From NCBI GenBank assembly GCA_946479205.1, contig CAMLFJ010000137.1:1-7674 (forward strand): a DNA stretch of 7,674 bases, given 5' to 3'. The notes under the pieces are model-generated. The model searched no databases and had not been told where the DNA came from. It saw nothing but the letters and a program-made list of their open reading frames with translations. Origin of the DNA: an uncultured bacterium. Lineage in GTDB: Bacteria > Methylomirabilota > Methylomirabilia > Rokubacteriales > CSP1-6. Shown here piece by piece: positions 1 to 5,913 of this stretch; the first letter of the stretch is position 1, and each line of letters opens with the position of its first letter. Position numbers and translations under genes: made by a program.

Positions 1-1
1 G

Positions 2-253
2 CATCTGGGCGAGCTGGTCCCGGGCGGCTTCCACTACCGGTGGACCCATCCGGACCCCAGGGTCGAGCGCCTGGCCGAGGCGGTGGCCGGCGTCGTCGCG
101 GCCGGCGCCGAGCGCAACGAAGACGCGGCCTTGACCTTCGACCGCGTGCGGGGCCTCGCGGCGGCGGCAGCCGGGGCCCCGGCCCCGGAGCCGCTGGGCC
201 TGACGGCCAATCGGACCAGGCCGCCGCGGCTCACCGAGCCGTGGTTCTGCTGA
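2..253 (+). CDS. C-terminal fragment of an unidentified protein
   Basis: This open frame enters from the left edge and ends at TGA 251-253, giving 83 residues of a C-terminus. The start lies outside the window. The first half (GGFHYRWTHPDPRVERLAEA and the run after it) has a well-formed amphipathic helical pattern and the codon use of a real gene. The last 30 residues are rich in Pro, Ala and Arg and look like a disordered tail ending in EPWFC. I do not recognise the family. It lies 53 nt upstream of the ABC ATPase gene on the same strand, so the two could be co-transcribed. The frame stays open for 16 more codons after the TGA, to TAG 302-304, and a perfect hairpin sits in that extension. 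Ordinary termination at TGA is the simplest reading. Confidence 0.55.
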   Translation, partial: HLGELVPGGFHYRWTHPDPRVERLAEAVAGVVAAGAERNEDAALTFDRVRGLAAAAAGAPAPEPLGLTANRTRPPRLTEPWFC

Positions 254-265
254 GCGGAGCCGACC

Positions 266-283
266 CAGGGCCAGTTGGCCCTG
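266..283 (+). terminator. Perfect hairpin just after the stop of the leftmost gene
   Basis: CAGGGCC (266-272) is an exact inverted repeat of GGCCCTG (277-283), with AGTT as loop, giving a 7-bp GC-rich stem. It starts 12 nt after the TGA at 251-253. There is no T-tract after it, so a classical intrinsic terminator is not shown. It may slow transcription or protect the 3' end. It also happens to meet the spacing and loop rules for a bacterial SECIS; this is discussed as a finding. Confidence 0.3.
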
Positions 284-306
284 ACGACGCTGAGCCGCCT
301 GTAGTC

Positions 307-1446
307 ATGGCGCGGATCGAGCTTGCCGACGTCCGCGCGACCCCTCAAGGCCGGGAACGAGTGGGGGCCGGGCTACCGTCCAGGCAGGACAAGGAGGCAA
401 TGCCGAACCAGCGACGATCGGCATTCACCATCCACGACCTGAGCCTGACCGTCTTCGAAGGCGAGACCCTGGTGGTGCTGGGGCCTAGCGGCTGCGGCAA
501 GACGACGTTGCTCAAGATCATCGCCGGGCTCATCCCGCCCGACGCCGGCAAGGTGCGCTACGACGGAGTGGATATGGCGCACGTTCGGCCGGGGGATCGA
601 CGGATCGGGATGGTGTTCCAGAACTACGCCCTCTATCCGCACCTGACCTCGCGCACGAACGTGCTGTCCTACTTCCTGTTCCGCAGGAAGACGCCCGAGC
701 TGGACGCGATGGCACAGGAGAAATATCGGAGGACAAGCGAGCTGATGGGAGTGGGGATGGCCGATCTCATGGATCGTAGACCGGGCACGCTGTCCGGCGG
801 CGAGAAGCAACGGGTCGCCCTCGGGCGTTGCATCACCCGGGACCCTGCCGTCTTCCTGCTGGACGAGCCCTTCTCGAACCTGGATCAAGGCCTACGGGAG
901 AAGTATCGGGTCAATCTCAAGATCTTGCTGCGCCAGTTCAACATCACCACGATCTACGTGACCCACGATCACGTCGAAGCCCTGATCCTGGCCGATCGCC
1001 TCGCCATCATGAATCGAGGACGCATCGAGCAGGTTGGGTCCTACCAGGAGATCTACGAACGACCTCGAACCGCTTTCGTGGCCAGCTTCCTGAACCGACA
1101 CGTCGGCACGCCGCCCATCAGCTTCGTCGACGCCCGGTACGTGGCGCTCCCGCCGGCGCCCGGGAACGTGCAGGTGGGAATCCGTCCCGAGGACGTCGAG
1201 GTATCCGCGACGGACGGTCCGGGCCGCGTCATGGCAACCATTACCGGGACCCTGAGTCTACCGATGATGATGAATGCCACGATCCTCAGCCTCCAGGTGG
1301 GACCGCACGAGGTCTACGCTCAGACCGCCGGTCACGAGAGCCTCCGGCGCGGCGACCAGGTCTGGCTCAGCTTCAAGCAGTATCACCTCTTCGATGCGGA
1401 ATCGGGCACCCGACTGGGAAGCTATCCTGACACGGGCGCCGCCTGA
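307..1446 (+). CDS. ABC transporter ATP-binding protein, MalK/UgpC type
   Basis: This is the cytoplasmic nucleotide-binding subunit (379 residues) of a carbohydrate- or polyol-type ABC importer. Visible motifs are Walker A GPSGCGKTT at 59-67, a Q-loop at VFQ 103-105, the signature LSGGE at 162-166, Walker B FLLDEP with D186 and E187, the D-loop NLD at 191-193, and the H-loop H220 in VTHD. A C-terminal regulatory TOBE/OB region from about 280 contains the family-typical GIRPEDV. ATG 307 is chosen because MARIELADV is a typical first strand of this subfamily, although no good ribosome-binding site precedes it. ATG 400 has AAGGAGG only 2 nt upstream, which is too close, and using it would lose the first strand. 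The segment between the first strand and FTIHDLSL is long and lacks the usual A-loop Tyr or Trp. No permease or binding protein of this system is in the window, so the substrate is unknown. Confidence 0.88.
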   Translation: MARIELADVRATPQGRERVGAGLPSRQDKEAMPNQRRSAFTIHDLSLTVFEGETLVVLGPSGCGKTTLLKIIAGLIPPDAGKVRYDGVDMAHVRPGDRRIGMVFQNYALYPHLTSRTNVLSYFLFRRKTPELDAMAQEKYRRTSELMGVGMADLMDRRPGTLSGGEKQRVALGRCITRDPAVFLLDEPFSNLDQGLREKYRVNLKILLRQFNITTIYVTHDHVEALILADRLAIMNRGRIEQVGSYQEIYERPRTAFVASFLNRHVGTPPISFVDARYVALPPAPGNVQVGIRPEDVEVSATDGPGRVMATITGTLSLPMMMNATILSLQVGPHEVYAQTAGHESLRRGDQVWLSFKQYHLFDAESGTRLGSYPDTGAA

Positions 1447-1450
1447 CGAC

Positions 1451-1470
1451 GCGGTCTAGCCTCTAGCCGC
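1451..1470. terminator. Hairpin between convergent genes
   Basis: GCGG(T)CTAG at 1451-1459 can pair with CTAGCCGC at 1463-1470 across a 3-nt loop, giving 8 bp with one bulged T. It fills the 16-nt gap between the stop of the ABC ATPase gene (1446) and the stop of the minus-strand protease gene (1463-1465), and it overlaps the latter. The position suits a bidirectional terminator, but there is no T-run on either strand, so the call is weak. Confidence 0.25.
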
Positions 1471-2773
1471 CACGCAGACGATCGAGCTCCTCCCGGATCA
1501 CGCGACGGAGGCTCTCCCGCGCGGCGAATACGACGCGGCGGCCGCCGAACCATACCCCCGCGACTGCGCCCAGGACGGCAAACCCCGTCACCCCCCACTG
1601 GACCTCCTCGCGGTGGAGGTATCCCTGTTCCTTGTGCTTGATATCGCAGTCCTCGCGCACGCGCTCGACGTCCGGGAAGCCCGGGTGGATCCGATCCGCG
1701 GCGCTCATGTTTCGGTAGGCGCGGTAGTGGAGGTCACGGATGTAGAGGTCGACCCCATGGTTCCAGAGCTGCGTGAACGCGCTGTCGCCTCTTGGCGTCA
1801 CGCCGGCCTGGCGGGCGGCCTCCAGGATGGTCTCCACCGGGATCAGGAAATTGAAGCCCTGGACGCTCTGCTCGCCCTGTAGCGAGGTGAACGTCGCCGC
1901 GCCGATGACCTGCCCGCGATCATCGAAGGCCGGGCCCCCGCTATTGCCCTGGATGATGGCGGCATCGGTCTGGATCACGCGCTGGCCCCCGATGTCCTCC
2001 TTGAAGCCCGAGACGCGGCCGGTCGTGATCGACGGCTCGTACTGGGTGGCGCGGCTGAGCAGCTCGTGCGAGGTCACGACCCCCGGGTACCCGATGACGA
2101 ACAGCGCCTGGCCGAGGTGGAGGTCCGTGCTGTGCCGCGCGAGCCGCACGACGGGCAGCTCGCGGCTCTCGATCTTGAGGATGGCGACGTCGCGCCCGTA
2201 CTGCTTCCGGGGCGCGCCGGAGGCATCGGCGGTCGTGCCGACGACGACGTAGGCGGGGGGGCTGTAGAACTTGATCTCCGCCGGGTACGCCTTGCCGTTG
2301 GACAGGCGCACCTCGAGCGTCCGCTCCACCGCGTGCCCCTGACGGTTCTCGGGGCTGGCGGCGAGCGCCCGGATCCGCTGCGTCCGCGCGGCGTTGGACA
2401 GGCCGTCCAGCTCGGCGGCGCAGGCAGACGCGACGGATCGCTCGAGCAGCTCGGCCGCGAACGCGCCCGCGGCACCCTCCTGGTAGGGCTGCACGACGTG
2501 CCCGTTCGTCACGATCCAGCCGTCCGGGTGGAGGATGGAGCCGCTCCCGACCTCATTGATCGCTCCCGGGCGAACGACCGTGCCGTCCCCCGAGCCGCAG
2601 CGCACCGTCGAGGTCGCGCTGATGCGCACAGCCACCATGACGACGGCCGGCTTGGCACGGAAGACGGCGGACTGCAGCTCCGCCTCGGTCGCGGCGTCCG
2701 ATTCGACCGGGTGGCCGGCCATGAGCAGCCACGCGGCCAGACCTAGCAGCACTCCCAATGCCGTCTTTGGCAT
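1463..2773 (-). CDS. Secreted, membrane-anchored trypsin-like serine protease (HtrA-like catalytic domain, no PDZ)
   Basis: The 436-residue product has a basic start and hydrophobic signal segment (residues 3-20), so it is exported. The chymotrypsin-fold domain carries a full catalytic triad: H92 in TNGHVV, D195 in GRDVAILKI and S278 in QGNSGGPAF. This arrangement is typical of the DegP/HtrA class. No PDZ domain follows. Residues 330-390 form a charged linker, and a hydrophobic stretch at about 391-411 followed by Arg-rich sequence looks like a C-terminal transmembrane anchor with a short cytoplasmic tail. About 100 residues separate His and Asp, including an Ala/Glu-rich probable helical insert at 98-150. 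The start at 2773 is supported by AGGAGG a few nt upstream. The likely role is envelope proteolysis or stress response; its substrate is unknown. It is transcribed alone, convergent with the ABC ATPase gene and divergent from the peroxiredoxin unit. Confidence 0.88.
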   Translation of the reverse strand: MPKTALGVLLGLAAWLLMAGHPVESDAATEAELQSAVFRAKPAVVMVAVRISATSTVRCGSGDGTVVRPGAINEVGSGSILHPDGWIVTNGHVVQPYQEGAAGAFAAELLERSVASACAAELDGLSNAARTQRIRALAASPENRQGHAVERTLEVRLSNGKAYPAEIKFYSPPAYVVVGTTADASGAPRKQYGRDVAILKIESRELPVVRLARHSTDLHLGQALFVIGYPGVVTSHELLSRATQYEPSITTGRVSGFKEDIGGQRVIQTDAAIIQGNSGGPAFDDRGQVIGAATFTSLQGEQSVQGFNFLIPVETILEAARQAGVTPRGDSAFTQLWNHGVDLYIRDLHYRAYRNMSAADRIHPGFPDVERVREDCDIKHKEQGYLHREEVQWGVTGFAVLGAVAGVWFGGRRVVFAARESLRRVIREELDRLRGG

Positions 2774-2841
2774 GCACTCCTCCTGGTCTTCCTGGTCGAC
2801 CGTACGCCCGAGCCCCAGATTCGCAGGGATCGAGGGGAATT

Positions 2842-2858
2842 CGTCAACAATGTGTCAA
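2842..2858 (-). promoter_or_regulatory. Possible promoter or operator of the protease gene
   Basis: On the minus strand this AT-rich patch reads TTGACACATTGTTGACG. It holds a perfect -35-like TTGACA and a second TTGAC exactly 11 bp (one helical turn) further on. A matching -10 is poor: GCGAAT lies 17 bp after the second copy. The direct repeat could instead be a regulator-binding site. GAATT and AATTC also flank it as an inverted repeat (2837-2861). The patch stands out from the surrounding GC-rich DNA. Confidence 0.3.
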
Positions 2859-2893
2859 TTCGACTCCGGACCGCGGAGCCTCGTCCAACCGGC

Positions 2894-2899
2894 TATAAT
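2894..2899 (+). promoter_or_regulatory. TATAAT -10-like element before the peroxiredoxin unit
   Basis: A perfect TATAAT lies 19 nt upstream of the ATG at 2919. No recognisable -35 sits 16-18 bp upstream; the bases there are GC-rich. Transcription starting about 7 nt downstream would give a leader of roughly a dozen nt that begins at the Shine-Dalgarno sequence (GGAGGG 2907-2912), which is tight. It may be a real promoter or a chance match. Confidence 0.3.
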
Positions 2900-2918
2900 C
2901 CTGAGCGGAGGGCCCACC

Positions 2919-3311
2919 ATGCAGATTCGCCGACCGCCGGACCTCAACCAATCGGGGCGCGCCGGCTCGACGCCGATGTCGGTGGACGAGCTGCTGGCCC
3001 GCTTCCCCGAGGTGCCCCGCGACCTGCGCGAGGAGCCTACCCTCCAGGAATACACGCGGGTGTTCGGCCCGCTCCTGCGGCTGGCCGAGAAGCCCACGCC
3101 CTGCATGGGCGATGGAGCCGATGCCCAGCACGTGTTCTACCTCAGGCTGGTGAACGACCTGGCCATCTATGGCATCGGCCTCGCCAAGCGTGATCGGACT
3201 CTGGCGCGGCTCACCGCCCTGCTCGAGCAGCACCGCAAGCAGCCGGCCACCTTCGCCTGCACTCTCGTCCCCCGGCGGGCGCCGGGGACACCCCGCGCCG
3301 GCTGCGCCTAG
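2919..3311 (+). CDS. Uncharacterised 130-residue protein upstream of the selenoperoxiredoxin
   Basis: I do not recognise a named family. The ATG at 2919 is preceded by GGAGGG with 6-nt spacing, which decides the start; M20 (position 2976) is a weaker alternative. There is no signal peptide or membrane segment, so it is probably cytoplasmic. The body, residues 20-117, is a compact mostly helical region with a Leu/Arg/Glu pattern. It includes PTPCMGDG at 59-66 (C62), then QHVFYLRLVNDLAIYGIGLA and a final helix LARLTALLEQH. The last dozen residues are Pro/Arg/Ala-rich and coincide with a strong DNA hairpin. It ends 33 nt before the peroxiredoxin start on the same strand, so the two very likely form one operon. 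C62 could be redox-active, but that is only a guess from the neighbour. Confidence 0.7.
   Translation: MQIRRPPDLNQSGRAGSTPMSVDELLARFPEVPRDLREEPTLQEYTRVFGPLLRLAEKPTPCMGDGADAQHVFYLRLVNDLAIYGIGLAKRDRTLARLTALLEQHRKQPATFACTLVPRRAPGTPRAGCA
3278..3299 (+). repeat. GC-rich hairpin in the 3' end of the uncharacterised gene
   Basis: GGCG-C-CGGGG (3278-3287) pairs with CCCCGCGCC (3291-3299) around an ACA triloop, giving 9 GC pairs with one bulged C. It lies just inside the end of the upstream gene, about 35 nt before the ribosome-binding site of the peroxiredoxin. No T-run follows, so it is not a clear terminator. It could attenuate transcription or stabilise the mRNA between the two genes. Confidence 0.35.
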
Positions 3312-3344
3312 ACCTCGTCCCGGCCAAGCGTACAAGGAGGCCCC

Positions 3345-3779
3345 ATGCTCAGCCCAGGAGACACGGCTCCCGATTTCACGGGACGCGATCACGCCGGCAA
3401 CCCCGTGAAGCTCGCGGACTTCAAGGGCAAGACGGTCGTGCTCTGGTTCTACCCCAAGGCCGACACGCCGGGCTGAACCGCGGAAGGTTGCGGGTTCCGC
3501 GACCTCAAGGCCGAGTACGACCGGAAGAACGCGGTGATCCTCGGGGTGTCGTTCGACACCCCGGCCGAGAACAAGCACTTCGCCGACAAGTTCTCCTTCA
3601 ACTTTCCCCTGATCTGCGACACCGACCGGACGATCGGAACCGCCTACGGCGCCAACGCCGACCCGCAAAAGGGCGCACAGCGCGTCGGCGTGGTGATCGA
3701 TCGGAACGGCAAGATCAAGGAGTGGCACGCCCGCGTGGACGCGCGCGCCTGGCCCGCCGAGGTCGTGAAAACGTTGTAA
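3345..3779 (+). CDS. bcp: Selenocysteine-containing peroxiredoxin, Bcp/PrxQ type (in-frame TGA = Sec44)
   Basis: This thiol (here selenol) peroxidase reduces hydrogen peroxide and organic hydroperoxides in the cytoplasm, using thioredoxin or a similar donor. The 144-residue product has the usual family length and the AhpC/TSA thioredoxin fold: PGDTAPDF near the start, KGKTVVLWFYPKADTPG at 27-43, the active site U44-TAEG-C49, GVSFDTPAENKHFADKF after it, and a normal C-terminal strand (VGVVIDRNGKI). In this family the peroxidatic residue is Cys in TPGCT with a resolving Cys five residues later; here the codon is TGA and C49 is present. The frame is intact up to the TGA, from it to the TAA at 3777-3779, and a SECIS-like hairpin follows. 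The start at 3345 has AAGGAGG with 4-nt spacing. A caller that treats TGA as stop would split the gene into a 43-residue piece and a downstream fragment starting near 3534 without the active site. The alternative is a TGC-to-TGA nonsense mutation or base error. Confidence 0.88.
3474..3476 (+). other. UGA selenocysteine codon (Sec44)
   Basis: This in-frame TGA replaces the peroxidatic Cys codon of a Bcp-type peroxiredoxin. Flanking residues match the family on both sides (PKADTPG before, TAEGCGFRD after). Replacement of the catalytic Cys by Sec is the classic signature of a selenoprotein. Confidence 0.85.
3485..3505 (+). promoter_or_regulatory. Bacterial SECIS element (bSECIS)
   Basis: A(3485)GGTTGCGG (to 3493) pairs with CCGCGACC(T) at 3497-3505 around a GTT loop (3494-3496): 9 bp with a single U-G wobble. 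The loop begins with G, and 17 nt separate it from the UGA, close to the E. coli fdhF element, where a GGU loop is about 18 nt away. The lower-stem GGUUGC also resembles fdhF. A mutually exclusive fold, CGCGGAA (3479-3485) with TTCCGCG (3495-3501), would put its loop only 9 nt from the UGA and fits the SelB rules less well. The hairpin lies wholly within coding sequence, as expected in bacteria. Confidence 0.7.
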
Positions 3780-4181
3780 CTAGATCTCCGCGAACATCTC
3801 CAGTAGATTTCCATCCGGATCACGAAAGAACAGCGTCCGATGTCCGAAGGCTTGGTCGGTGGGCGGTGAGAGCAGTTCGACGCCCCGCCGCACGAGCTCG
3901 GCGGCGCACTGATCGACTTCGAGAGCGGACACCTTGAACGCGAGCTGAAGCGAAGCGCTGCCGCTGGGGGTGGGAGCATCCGTGGCGGTTCGCCTCGGCC
4001 GGGCCAAGGTCAAGGTGTTGTCGCCGACCCGATATTCGATCCAATCCGGCGAAAGCGCTCGTCGCAGTGGAAACCCAAGGATCTCTTCGTAGAAGCGACG
4101 CATCGCGCCCATATCGCGCACGAAGATGACGGTGTAGTCGATCGCCCGAATGGCGTGAAAAGCCGAGCCCTGCTCCCTCAT
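3780..4181 (-). CDS. VOC-superfamily (glyoxalase/bleomycin-resistance fold) protein
   Basis: The 133-residue product is one pair of beta-alpha-beta-beta-beta modules, the usual size for a single-chain VOC protein. Visible parts are the first strand AIDYTVIFVRDM (13-24), the helix RRFYEEILGFPL, a middle strand LQLAFKV, and the C-terminal FFRDPDGNLLEMF with E128 in the metal-ligand position. The N-terminal metal ligand, normally His in a DHV-type strand, is Tyr16, so classical glyoxalase I metal binding looks altered. Members include dioxygenases, isomerases and resistance proteins, so the reaction is unknown. ATG 4181 lies 11 nt after the stop of the cupin gene with no clear ribosome-binding site, suggesting translational coupling to it. 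Residues 1-10 look extra relative to typical VOC starts, so the true start is somewhat uncertain. Its TAG (3780-3782) directly abuts the TAA of the peroxiredoxin gene. Confidence 0.83.
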   Translation of the reverse strand: MREQGSAFHAIRAIDYTVIFVRDMGAMRRFYEEILGFPLRRALSPDWIEYRVGDNTLTLARPRRTATDAPTPSGSASLQLAFKVSALEVDQCAAELVRRGVELLSPPTDQAFGHRTLFFRDPDGNLLEMFAEI

Positions 4182-4192
4182 GGGGGACTGCC

Positions 4193-4720
4193 CTAGTCTT
4201 GGCCCCGCGCCTCCGGGCGCGGGGTGACGTGCCCGCACTTACCGCACGTGCGGTGCGCCTCGGCCCCGTAGAACTCCGCGTAGACCTCGGAGACCGGATC
4301 GTCGCGCCAGTCGCCCACCTGCCGGACCGCCTGATGCAGCGGCGCGTCGCACGCCGGGCAATACCAGAGAAAGCGGTCCTGCTCCCCGGCCCGCCGCTTG
4401 CGCTCGAGCACCAGCACGTAGGCGTCCGACGGAAAGCGCGGCGAGTGCGGGGTGCCGGCCGGGCAGTGCAGGATCTCCCCCTCGCGGATGACCGCGACCT
4501 TCTCGGCCCCGTCCTCCGTGCGGTAGTGCAGCTTCATGTCGCCCTTGATCATGTACATGACCTCGTCGCTCGGATCCACGTGGAACTCGCTCCGGCCCTC
4601 CCGGCCGCGGGCCACGAAGGCGATCGAGTCGTCGGTCTGCCAGAGCACGTTGATGGGCTGGGTGGCCGTCGCGATGAGGGCGGTGATCTGGTCGAGGTCC
4701 AGCGGGCGCATGGCGTTCAT
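4193..4720 (-). CDS. nbaC: 3-hydroxyanthranilate 3,4-dioxygenase family protein (cupin plus rubredoxin-like site)
   Basis: The family opens the ring of 3-hydroxyanthranilate to aminocarboxymuconate semialdehyde in the kynurenine or 2-nitrobenzoate route, using Fe(II) and O2 in the cytoplasm. The 175-residue length matches bacterial members. The cupin iron ligands are all present: H47 and E53 in FHVDPSDE, and H92 in TPHSPR. The residues that bind the substrate in the Cupriavidus enzyme also seem kept: R43, R95 (aligned with a one-residue gap) and E106 in VLERKR. The C-terminal rubredoxin-like iron site is complete: C121 and C124 in WYCPAC, C159 and C162 in CGKCGH. The start at 4720 has AGGAGG 9 nt upstream. 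No other kynurenine-pathway gene is in the window, so the true substrate may be a related aminophenol or catechol. It heads a two-gene unit with the VOC protein and is divergent from the solute-binding protein gene. Confidence 0.82.
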   Translation of the reverse strand: MNAMRPLDLDQITALIATATQPINVLWQTDDSIAFVARGREGRSEFHVDPSDEVMYMIKGDMKLHYRTEDGAEKVAVIREGEILHCPAGTPHSPRFPSDAYVLVLERKRRAGEQDRFLWYCPACDAPLHQAVRQVGDWRDDPVSEVYAEFYGAEAHRTCGKCGHVTPRPEARGQD

Positions 4721-4894
4721 GGGGTGACGCCTCCTGTTCGCCGATCTTCCACCGGTCACCGCCCATGCGCAACTGTCCCGGCCCCGGCGACACCCCGGCC
4801 CTTGATAACGGGGGGCGTTCGTGAGAAAAGCAGAGGCCATATCGATGATTCCCCCTGTCCCCTTCTTCATCGCGTCCTCAGCGGAGGCCTGCTC

Positions 4895-5913
4895 ATGAGA
4901 AGTCGCCTGACCGTCGTCCTGATCGCGCTCCTGGCCGGCACCTTTCTCCATGTCCTGGGCGCGGAGGCCCAGCAGACCACCCTCGTGGTCACCGGCTACG
5001 GCGGCCGCTGGTCGGAGGTGATGAAGAAGGCGCTCGTCGAGCCCTTCGAGAAGAAGCACAACGTGAAGGTCGAGGTCGTCACCGGCATCAGCACCGAGTG
5101 GGTGGCGAAGCTGATGGCCTCGGGGCCCGACAACCCGCCGTTCGACGTGCTCTTCGGCAACGAGCCCGCCTTCCCGATCCCGCGCGAGCGCGGCTTCTTC
5201 GACAAGCGCAACGACACGCTGGCCCCCAACATCAAGAACCTCTACCCGAAGGCGCTGATCGGCGAGACCAGCCTCGCCATGTTCTGGGGGCGCATCGGGC
5301 TCGCCTACCGCACCGACTCCGGGATCAAGAAGCCGGTCTCCTGGAAGGACTTCTGGGACGACGCCTACGCGGGCAAGCGCTCCACCTACGTGATCGGCAA
5401 CACGCTCGGCATCAACTTCCTGTTCGTGATCTCGAAGATCTTCGGCAAGGACTACTTCGACATCGACGCCGGGGTGGCCGCCATCAAGAAGGCCCAGCCC
5501 AAGCTGGTGGACTTCTCCGGCACCATGGAGAAGCAGCTCGAGCAGAAGGAGGCGGTGCTCGCGGTGATGCACGACGCGGGAAGCAACGATCTGAAGAACC
5601 GCGGGATCCCGGTGGAGTGGGTGGCCCCGGTCGAGGGCACGCCCATCCTCGACCAGGTGGTACAGGTGACCCGGGGCTCCAAGAACAAGGAGCTGGCGTG
5701 GAAGCTCATCGACGCCTATCTCTCGCCCGAGGTGCAGACCGCCTTCGCGACCGAGCTCTTCTGGAGCCCGACCAACAAGACGGTCAAGCTGCCCGCGGAC
5801 GTGGCGAAGAAGGTCATCGGCCCCGGCGACGTGGACAAGCTGGTGCTGTTCGACTGGGCCCAGGTGGCCAAGCAGCGGCCGCTGTGGACCGAGAAGTGGA
5901 ACCGGGAGATGCG

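Noticed and set aside
391..402. AAGGAGG before ATG 400 as the true start of the first ABC ATPase
   Set aside because: The spacing is only 2 nt and this start would remove the first beta strand (MARIELADV) typical of the family.
3345..3779. Peroxiredoxin as a nonsense-mutated pseudogene
   Set aside because: The only disruption is a TGA exactly at the catalytic Cys, both flanks are fully conserved, no other damage is present, and a SECIS-like hairpin follows at the right distance.
3534..3779. A separate short gene starting at GTG 3534
   Set aside because: It is the C-terminal part of the peroxiredoxin fold without its active site, and it is continuous in frame with the upstream part through the TGA.
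4199..4894. N-terminal extension of the solute-binding protein
   Set aside because: The signal peptide and ribosome-binding site place the start at 4895. The upstream frame is antisense to the cupin gene.
5098..5913. N-terminal extension of the PotA-type ATPase
   Set aside because: This stretch is an Arg/Gly/Ala-rich out-of-frame reading of the solute-binding protein gene. The ATPase fold begins just after TTG 5914.
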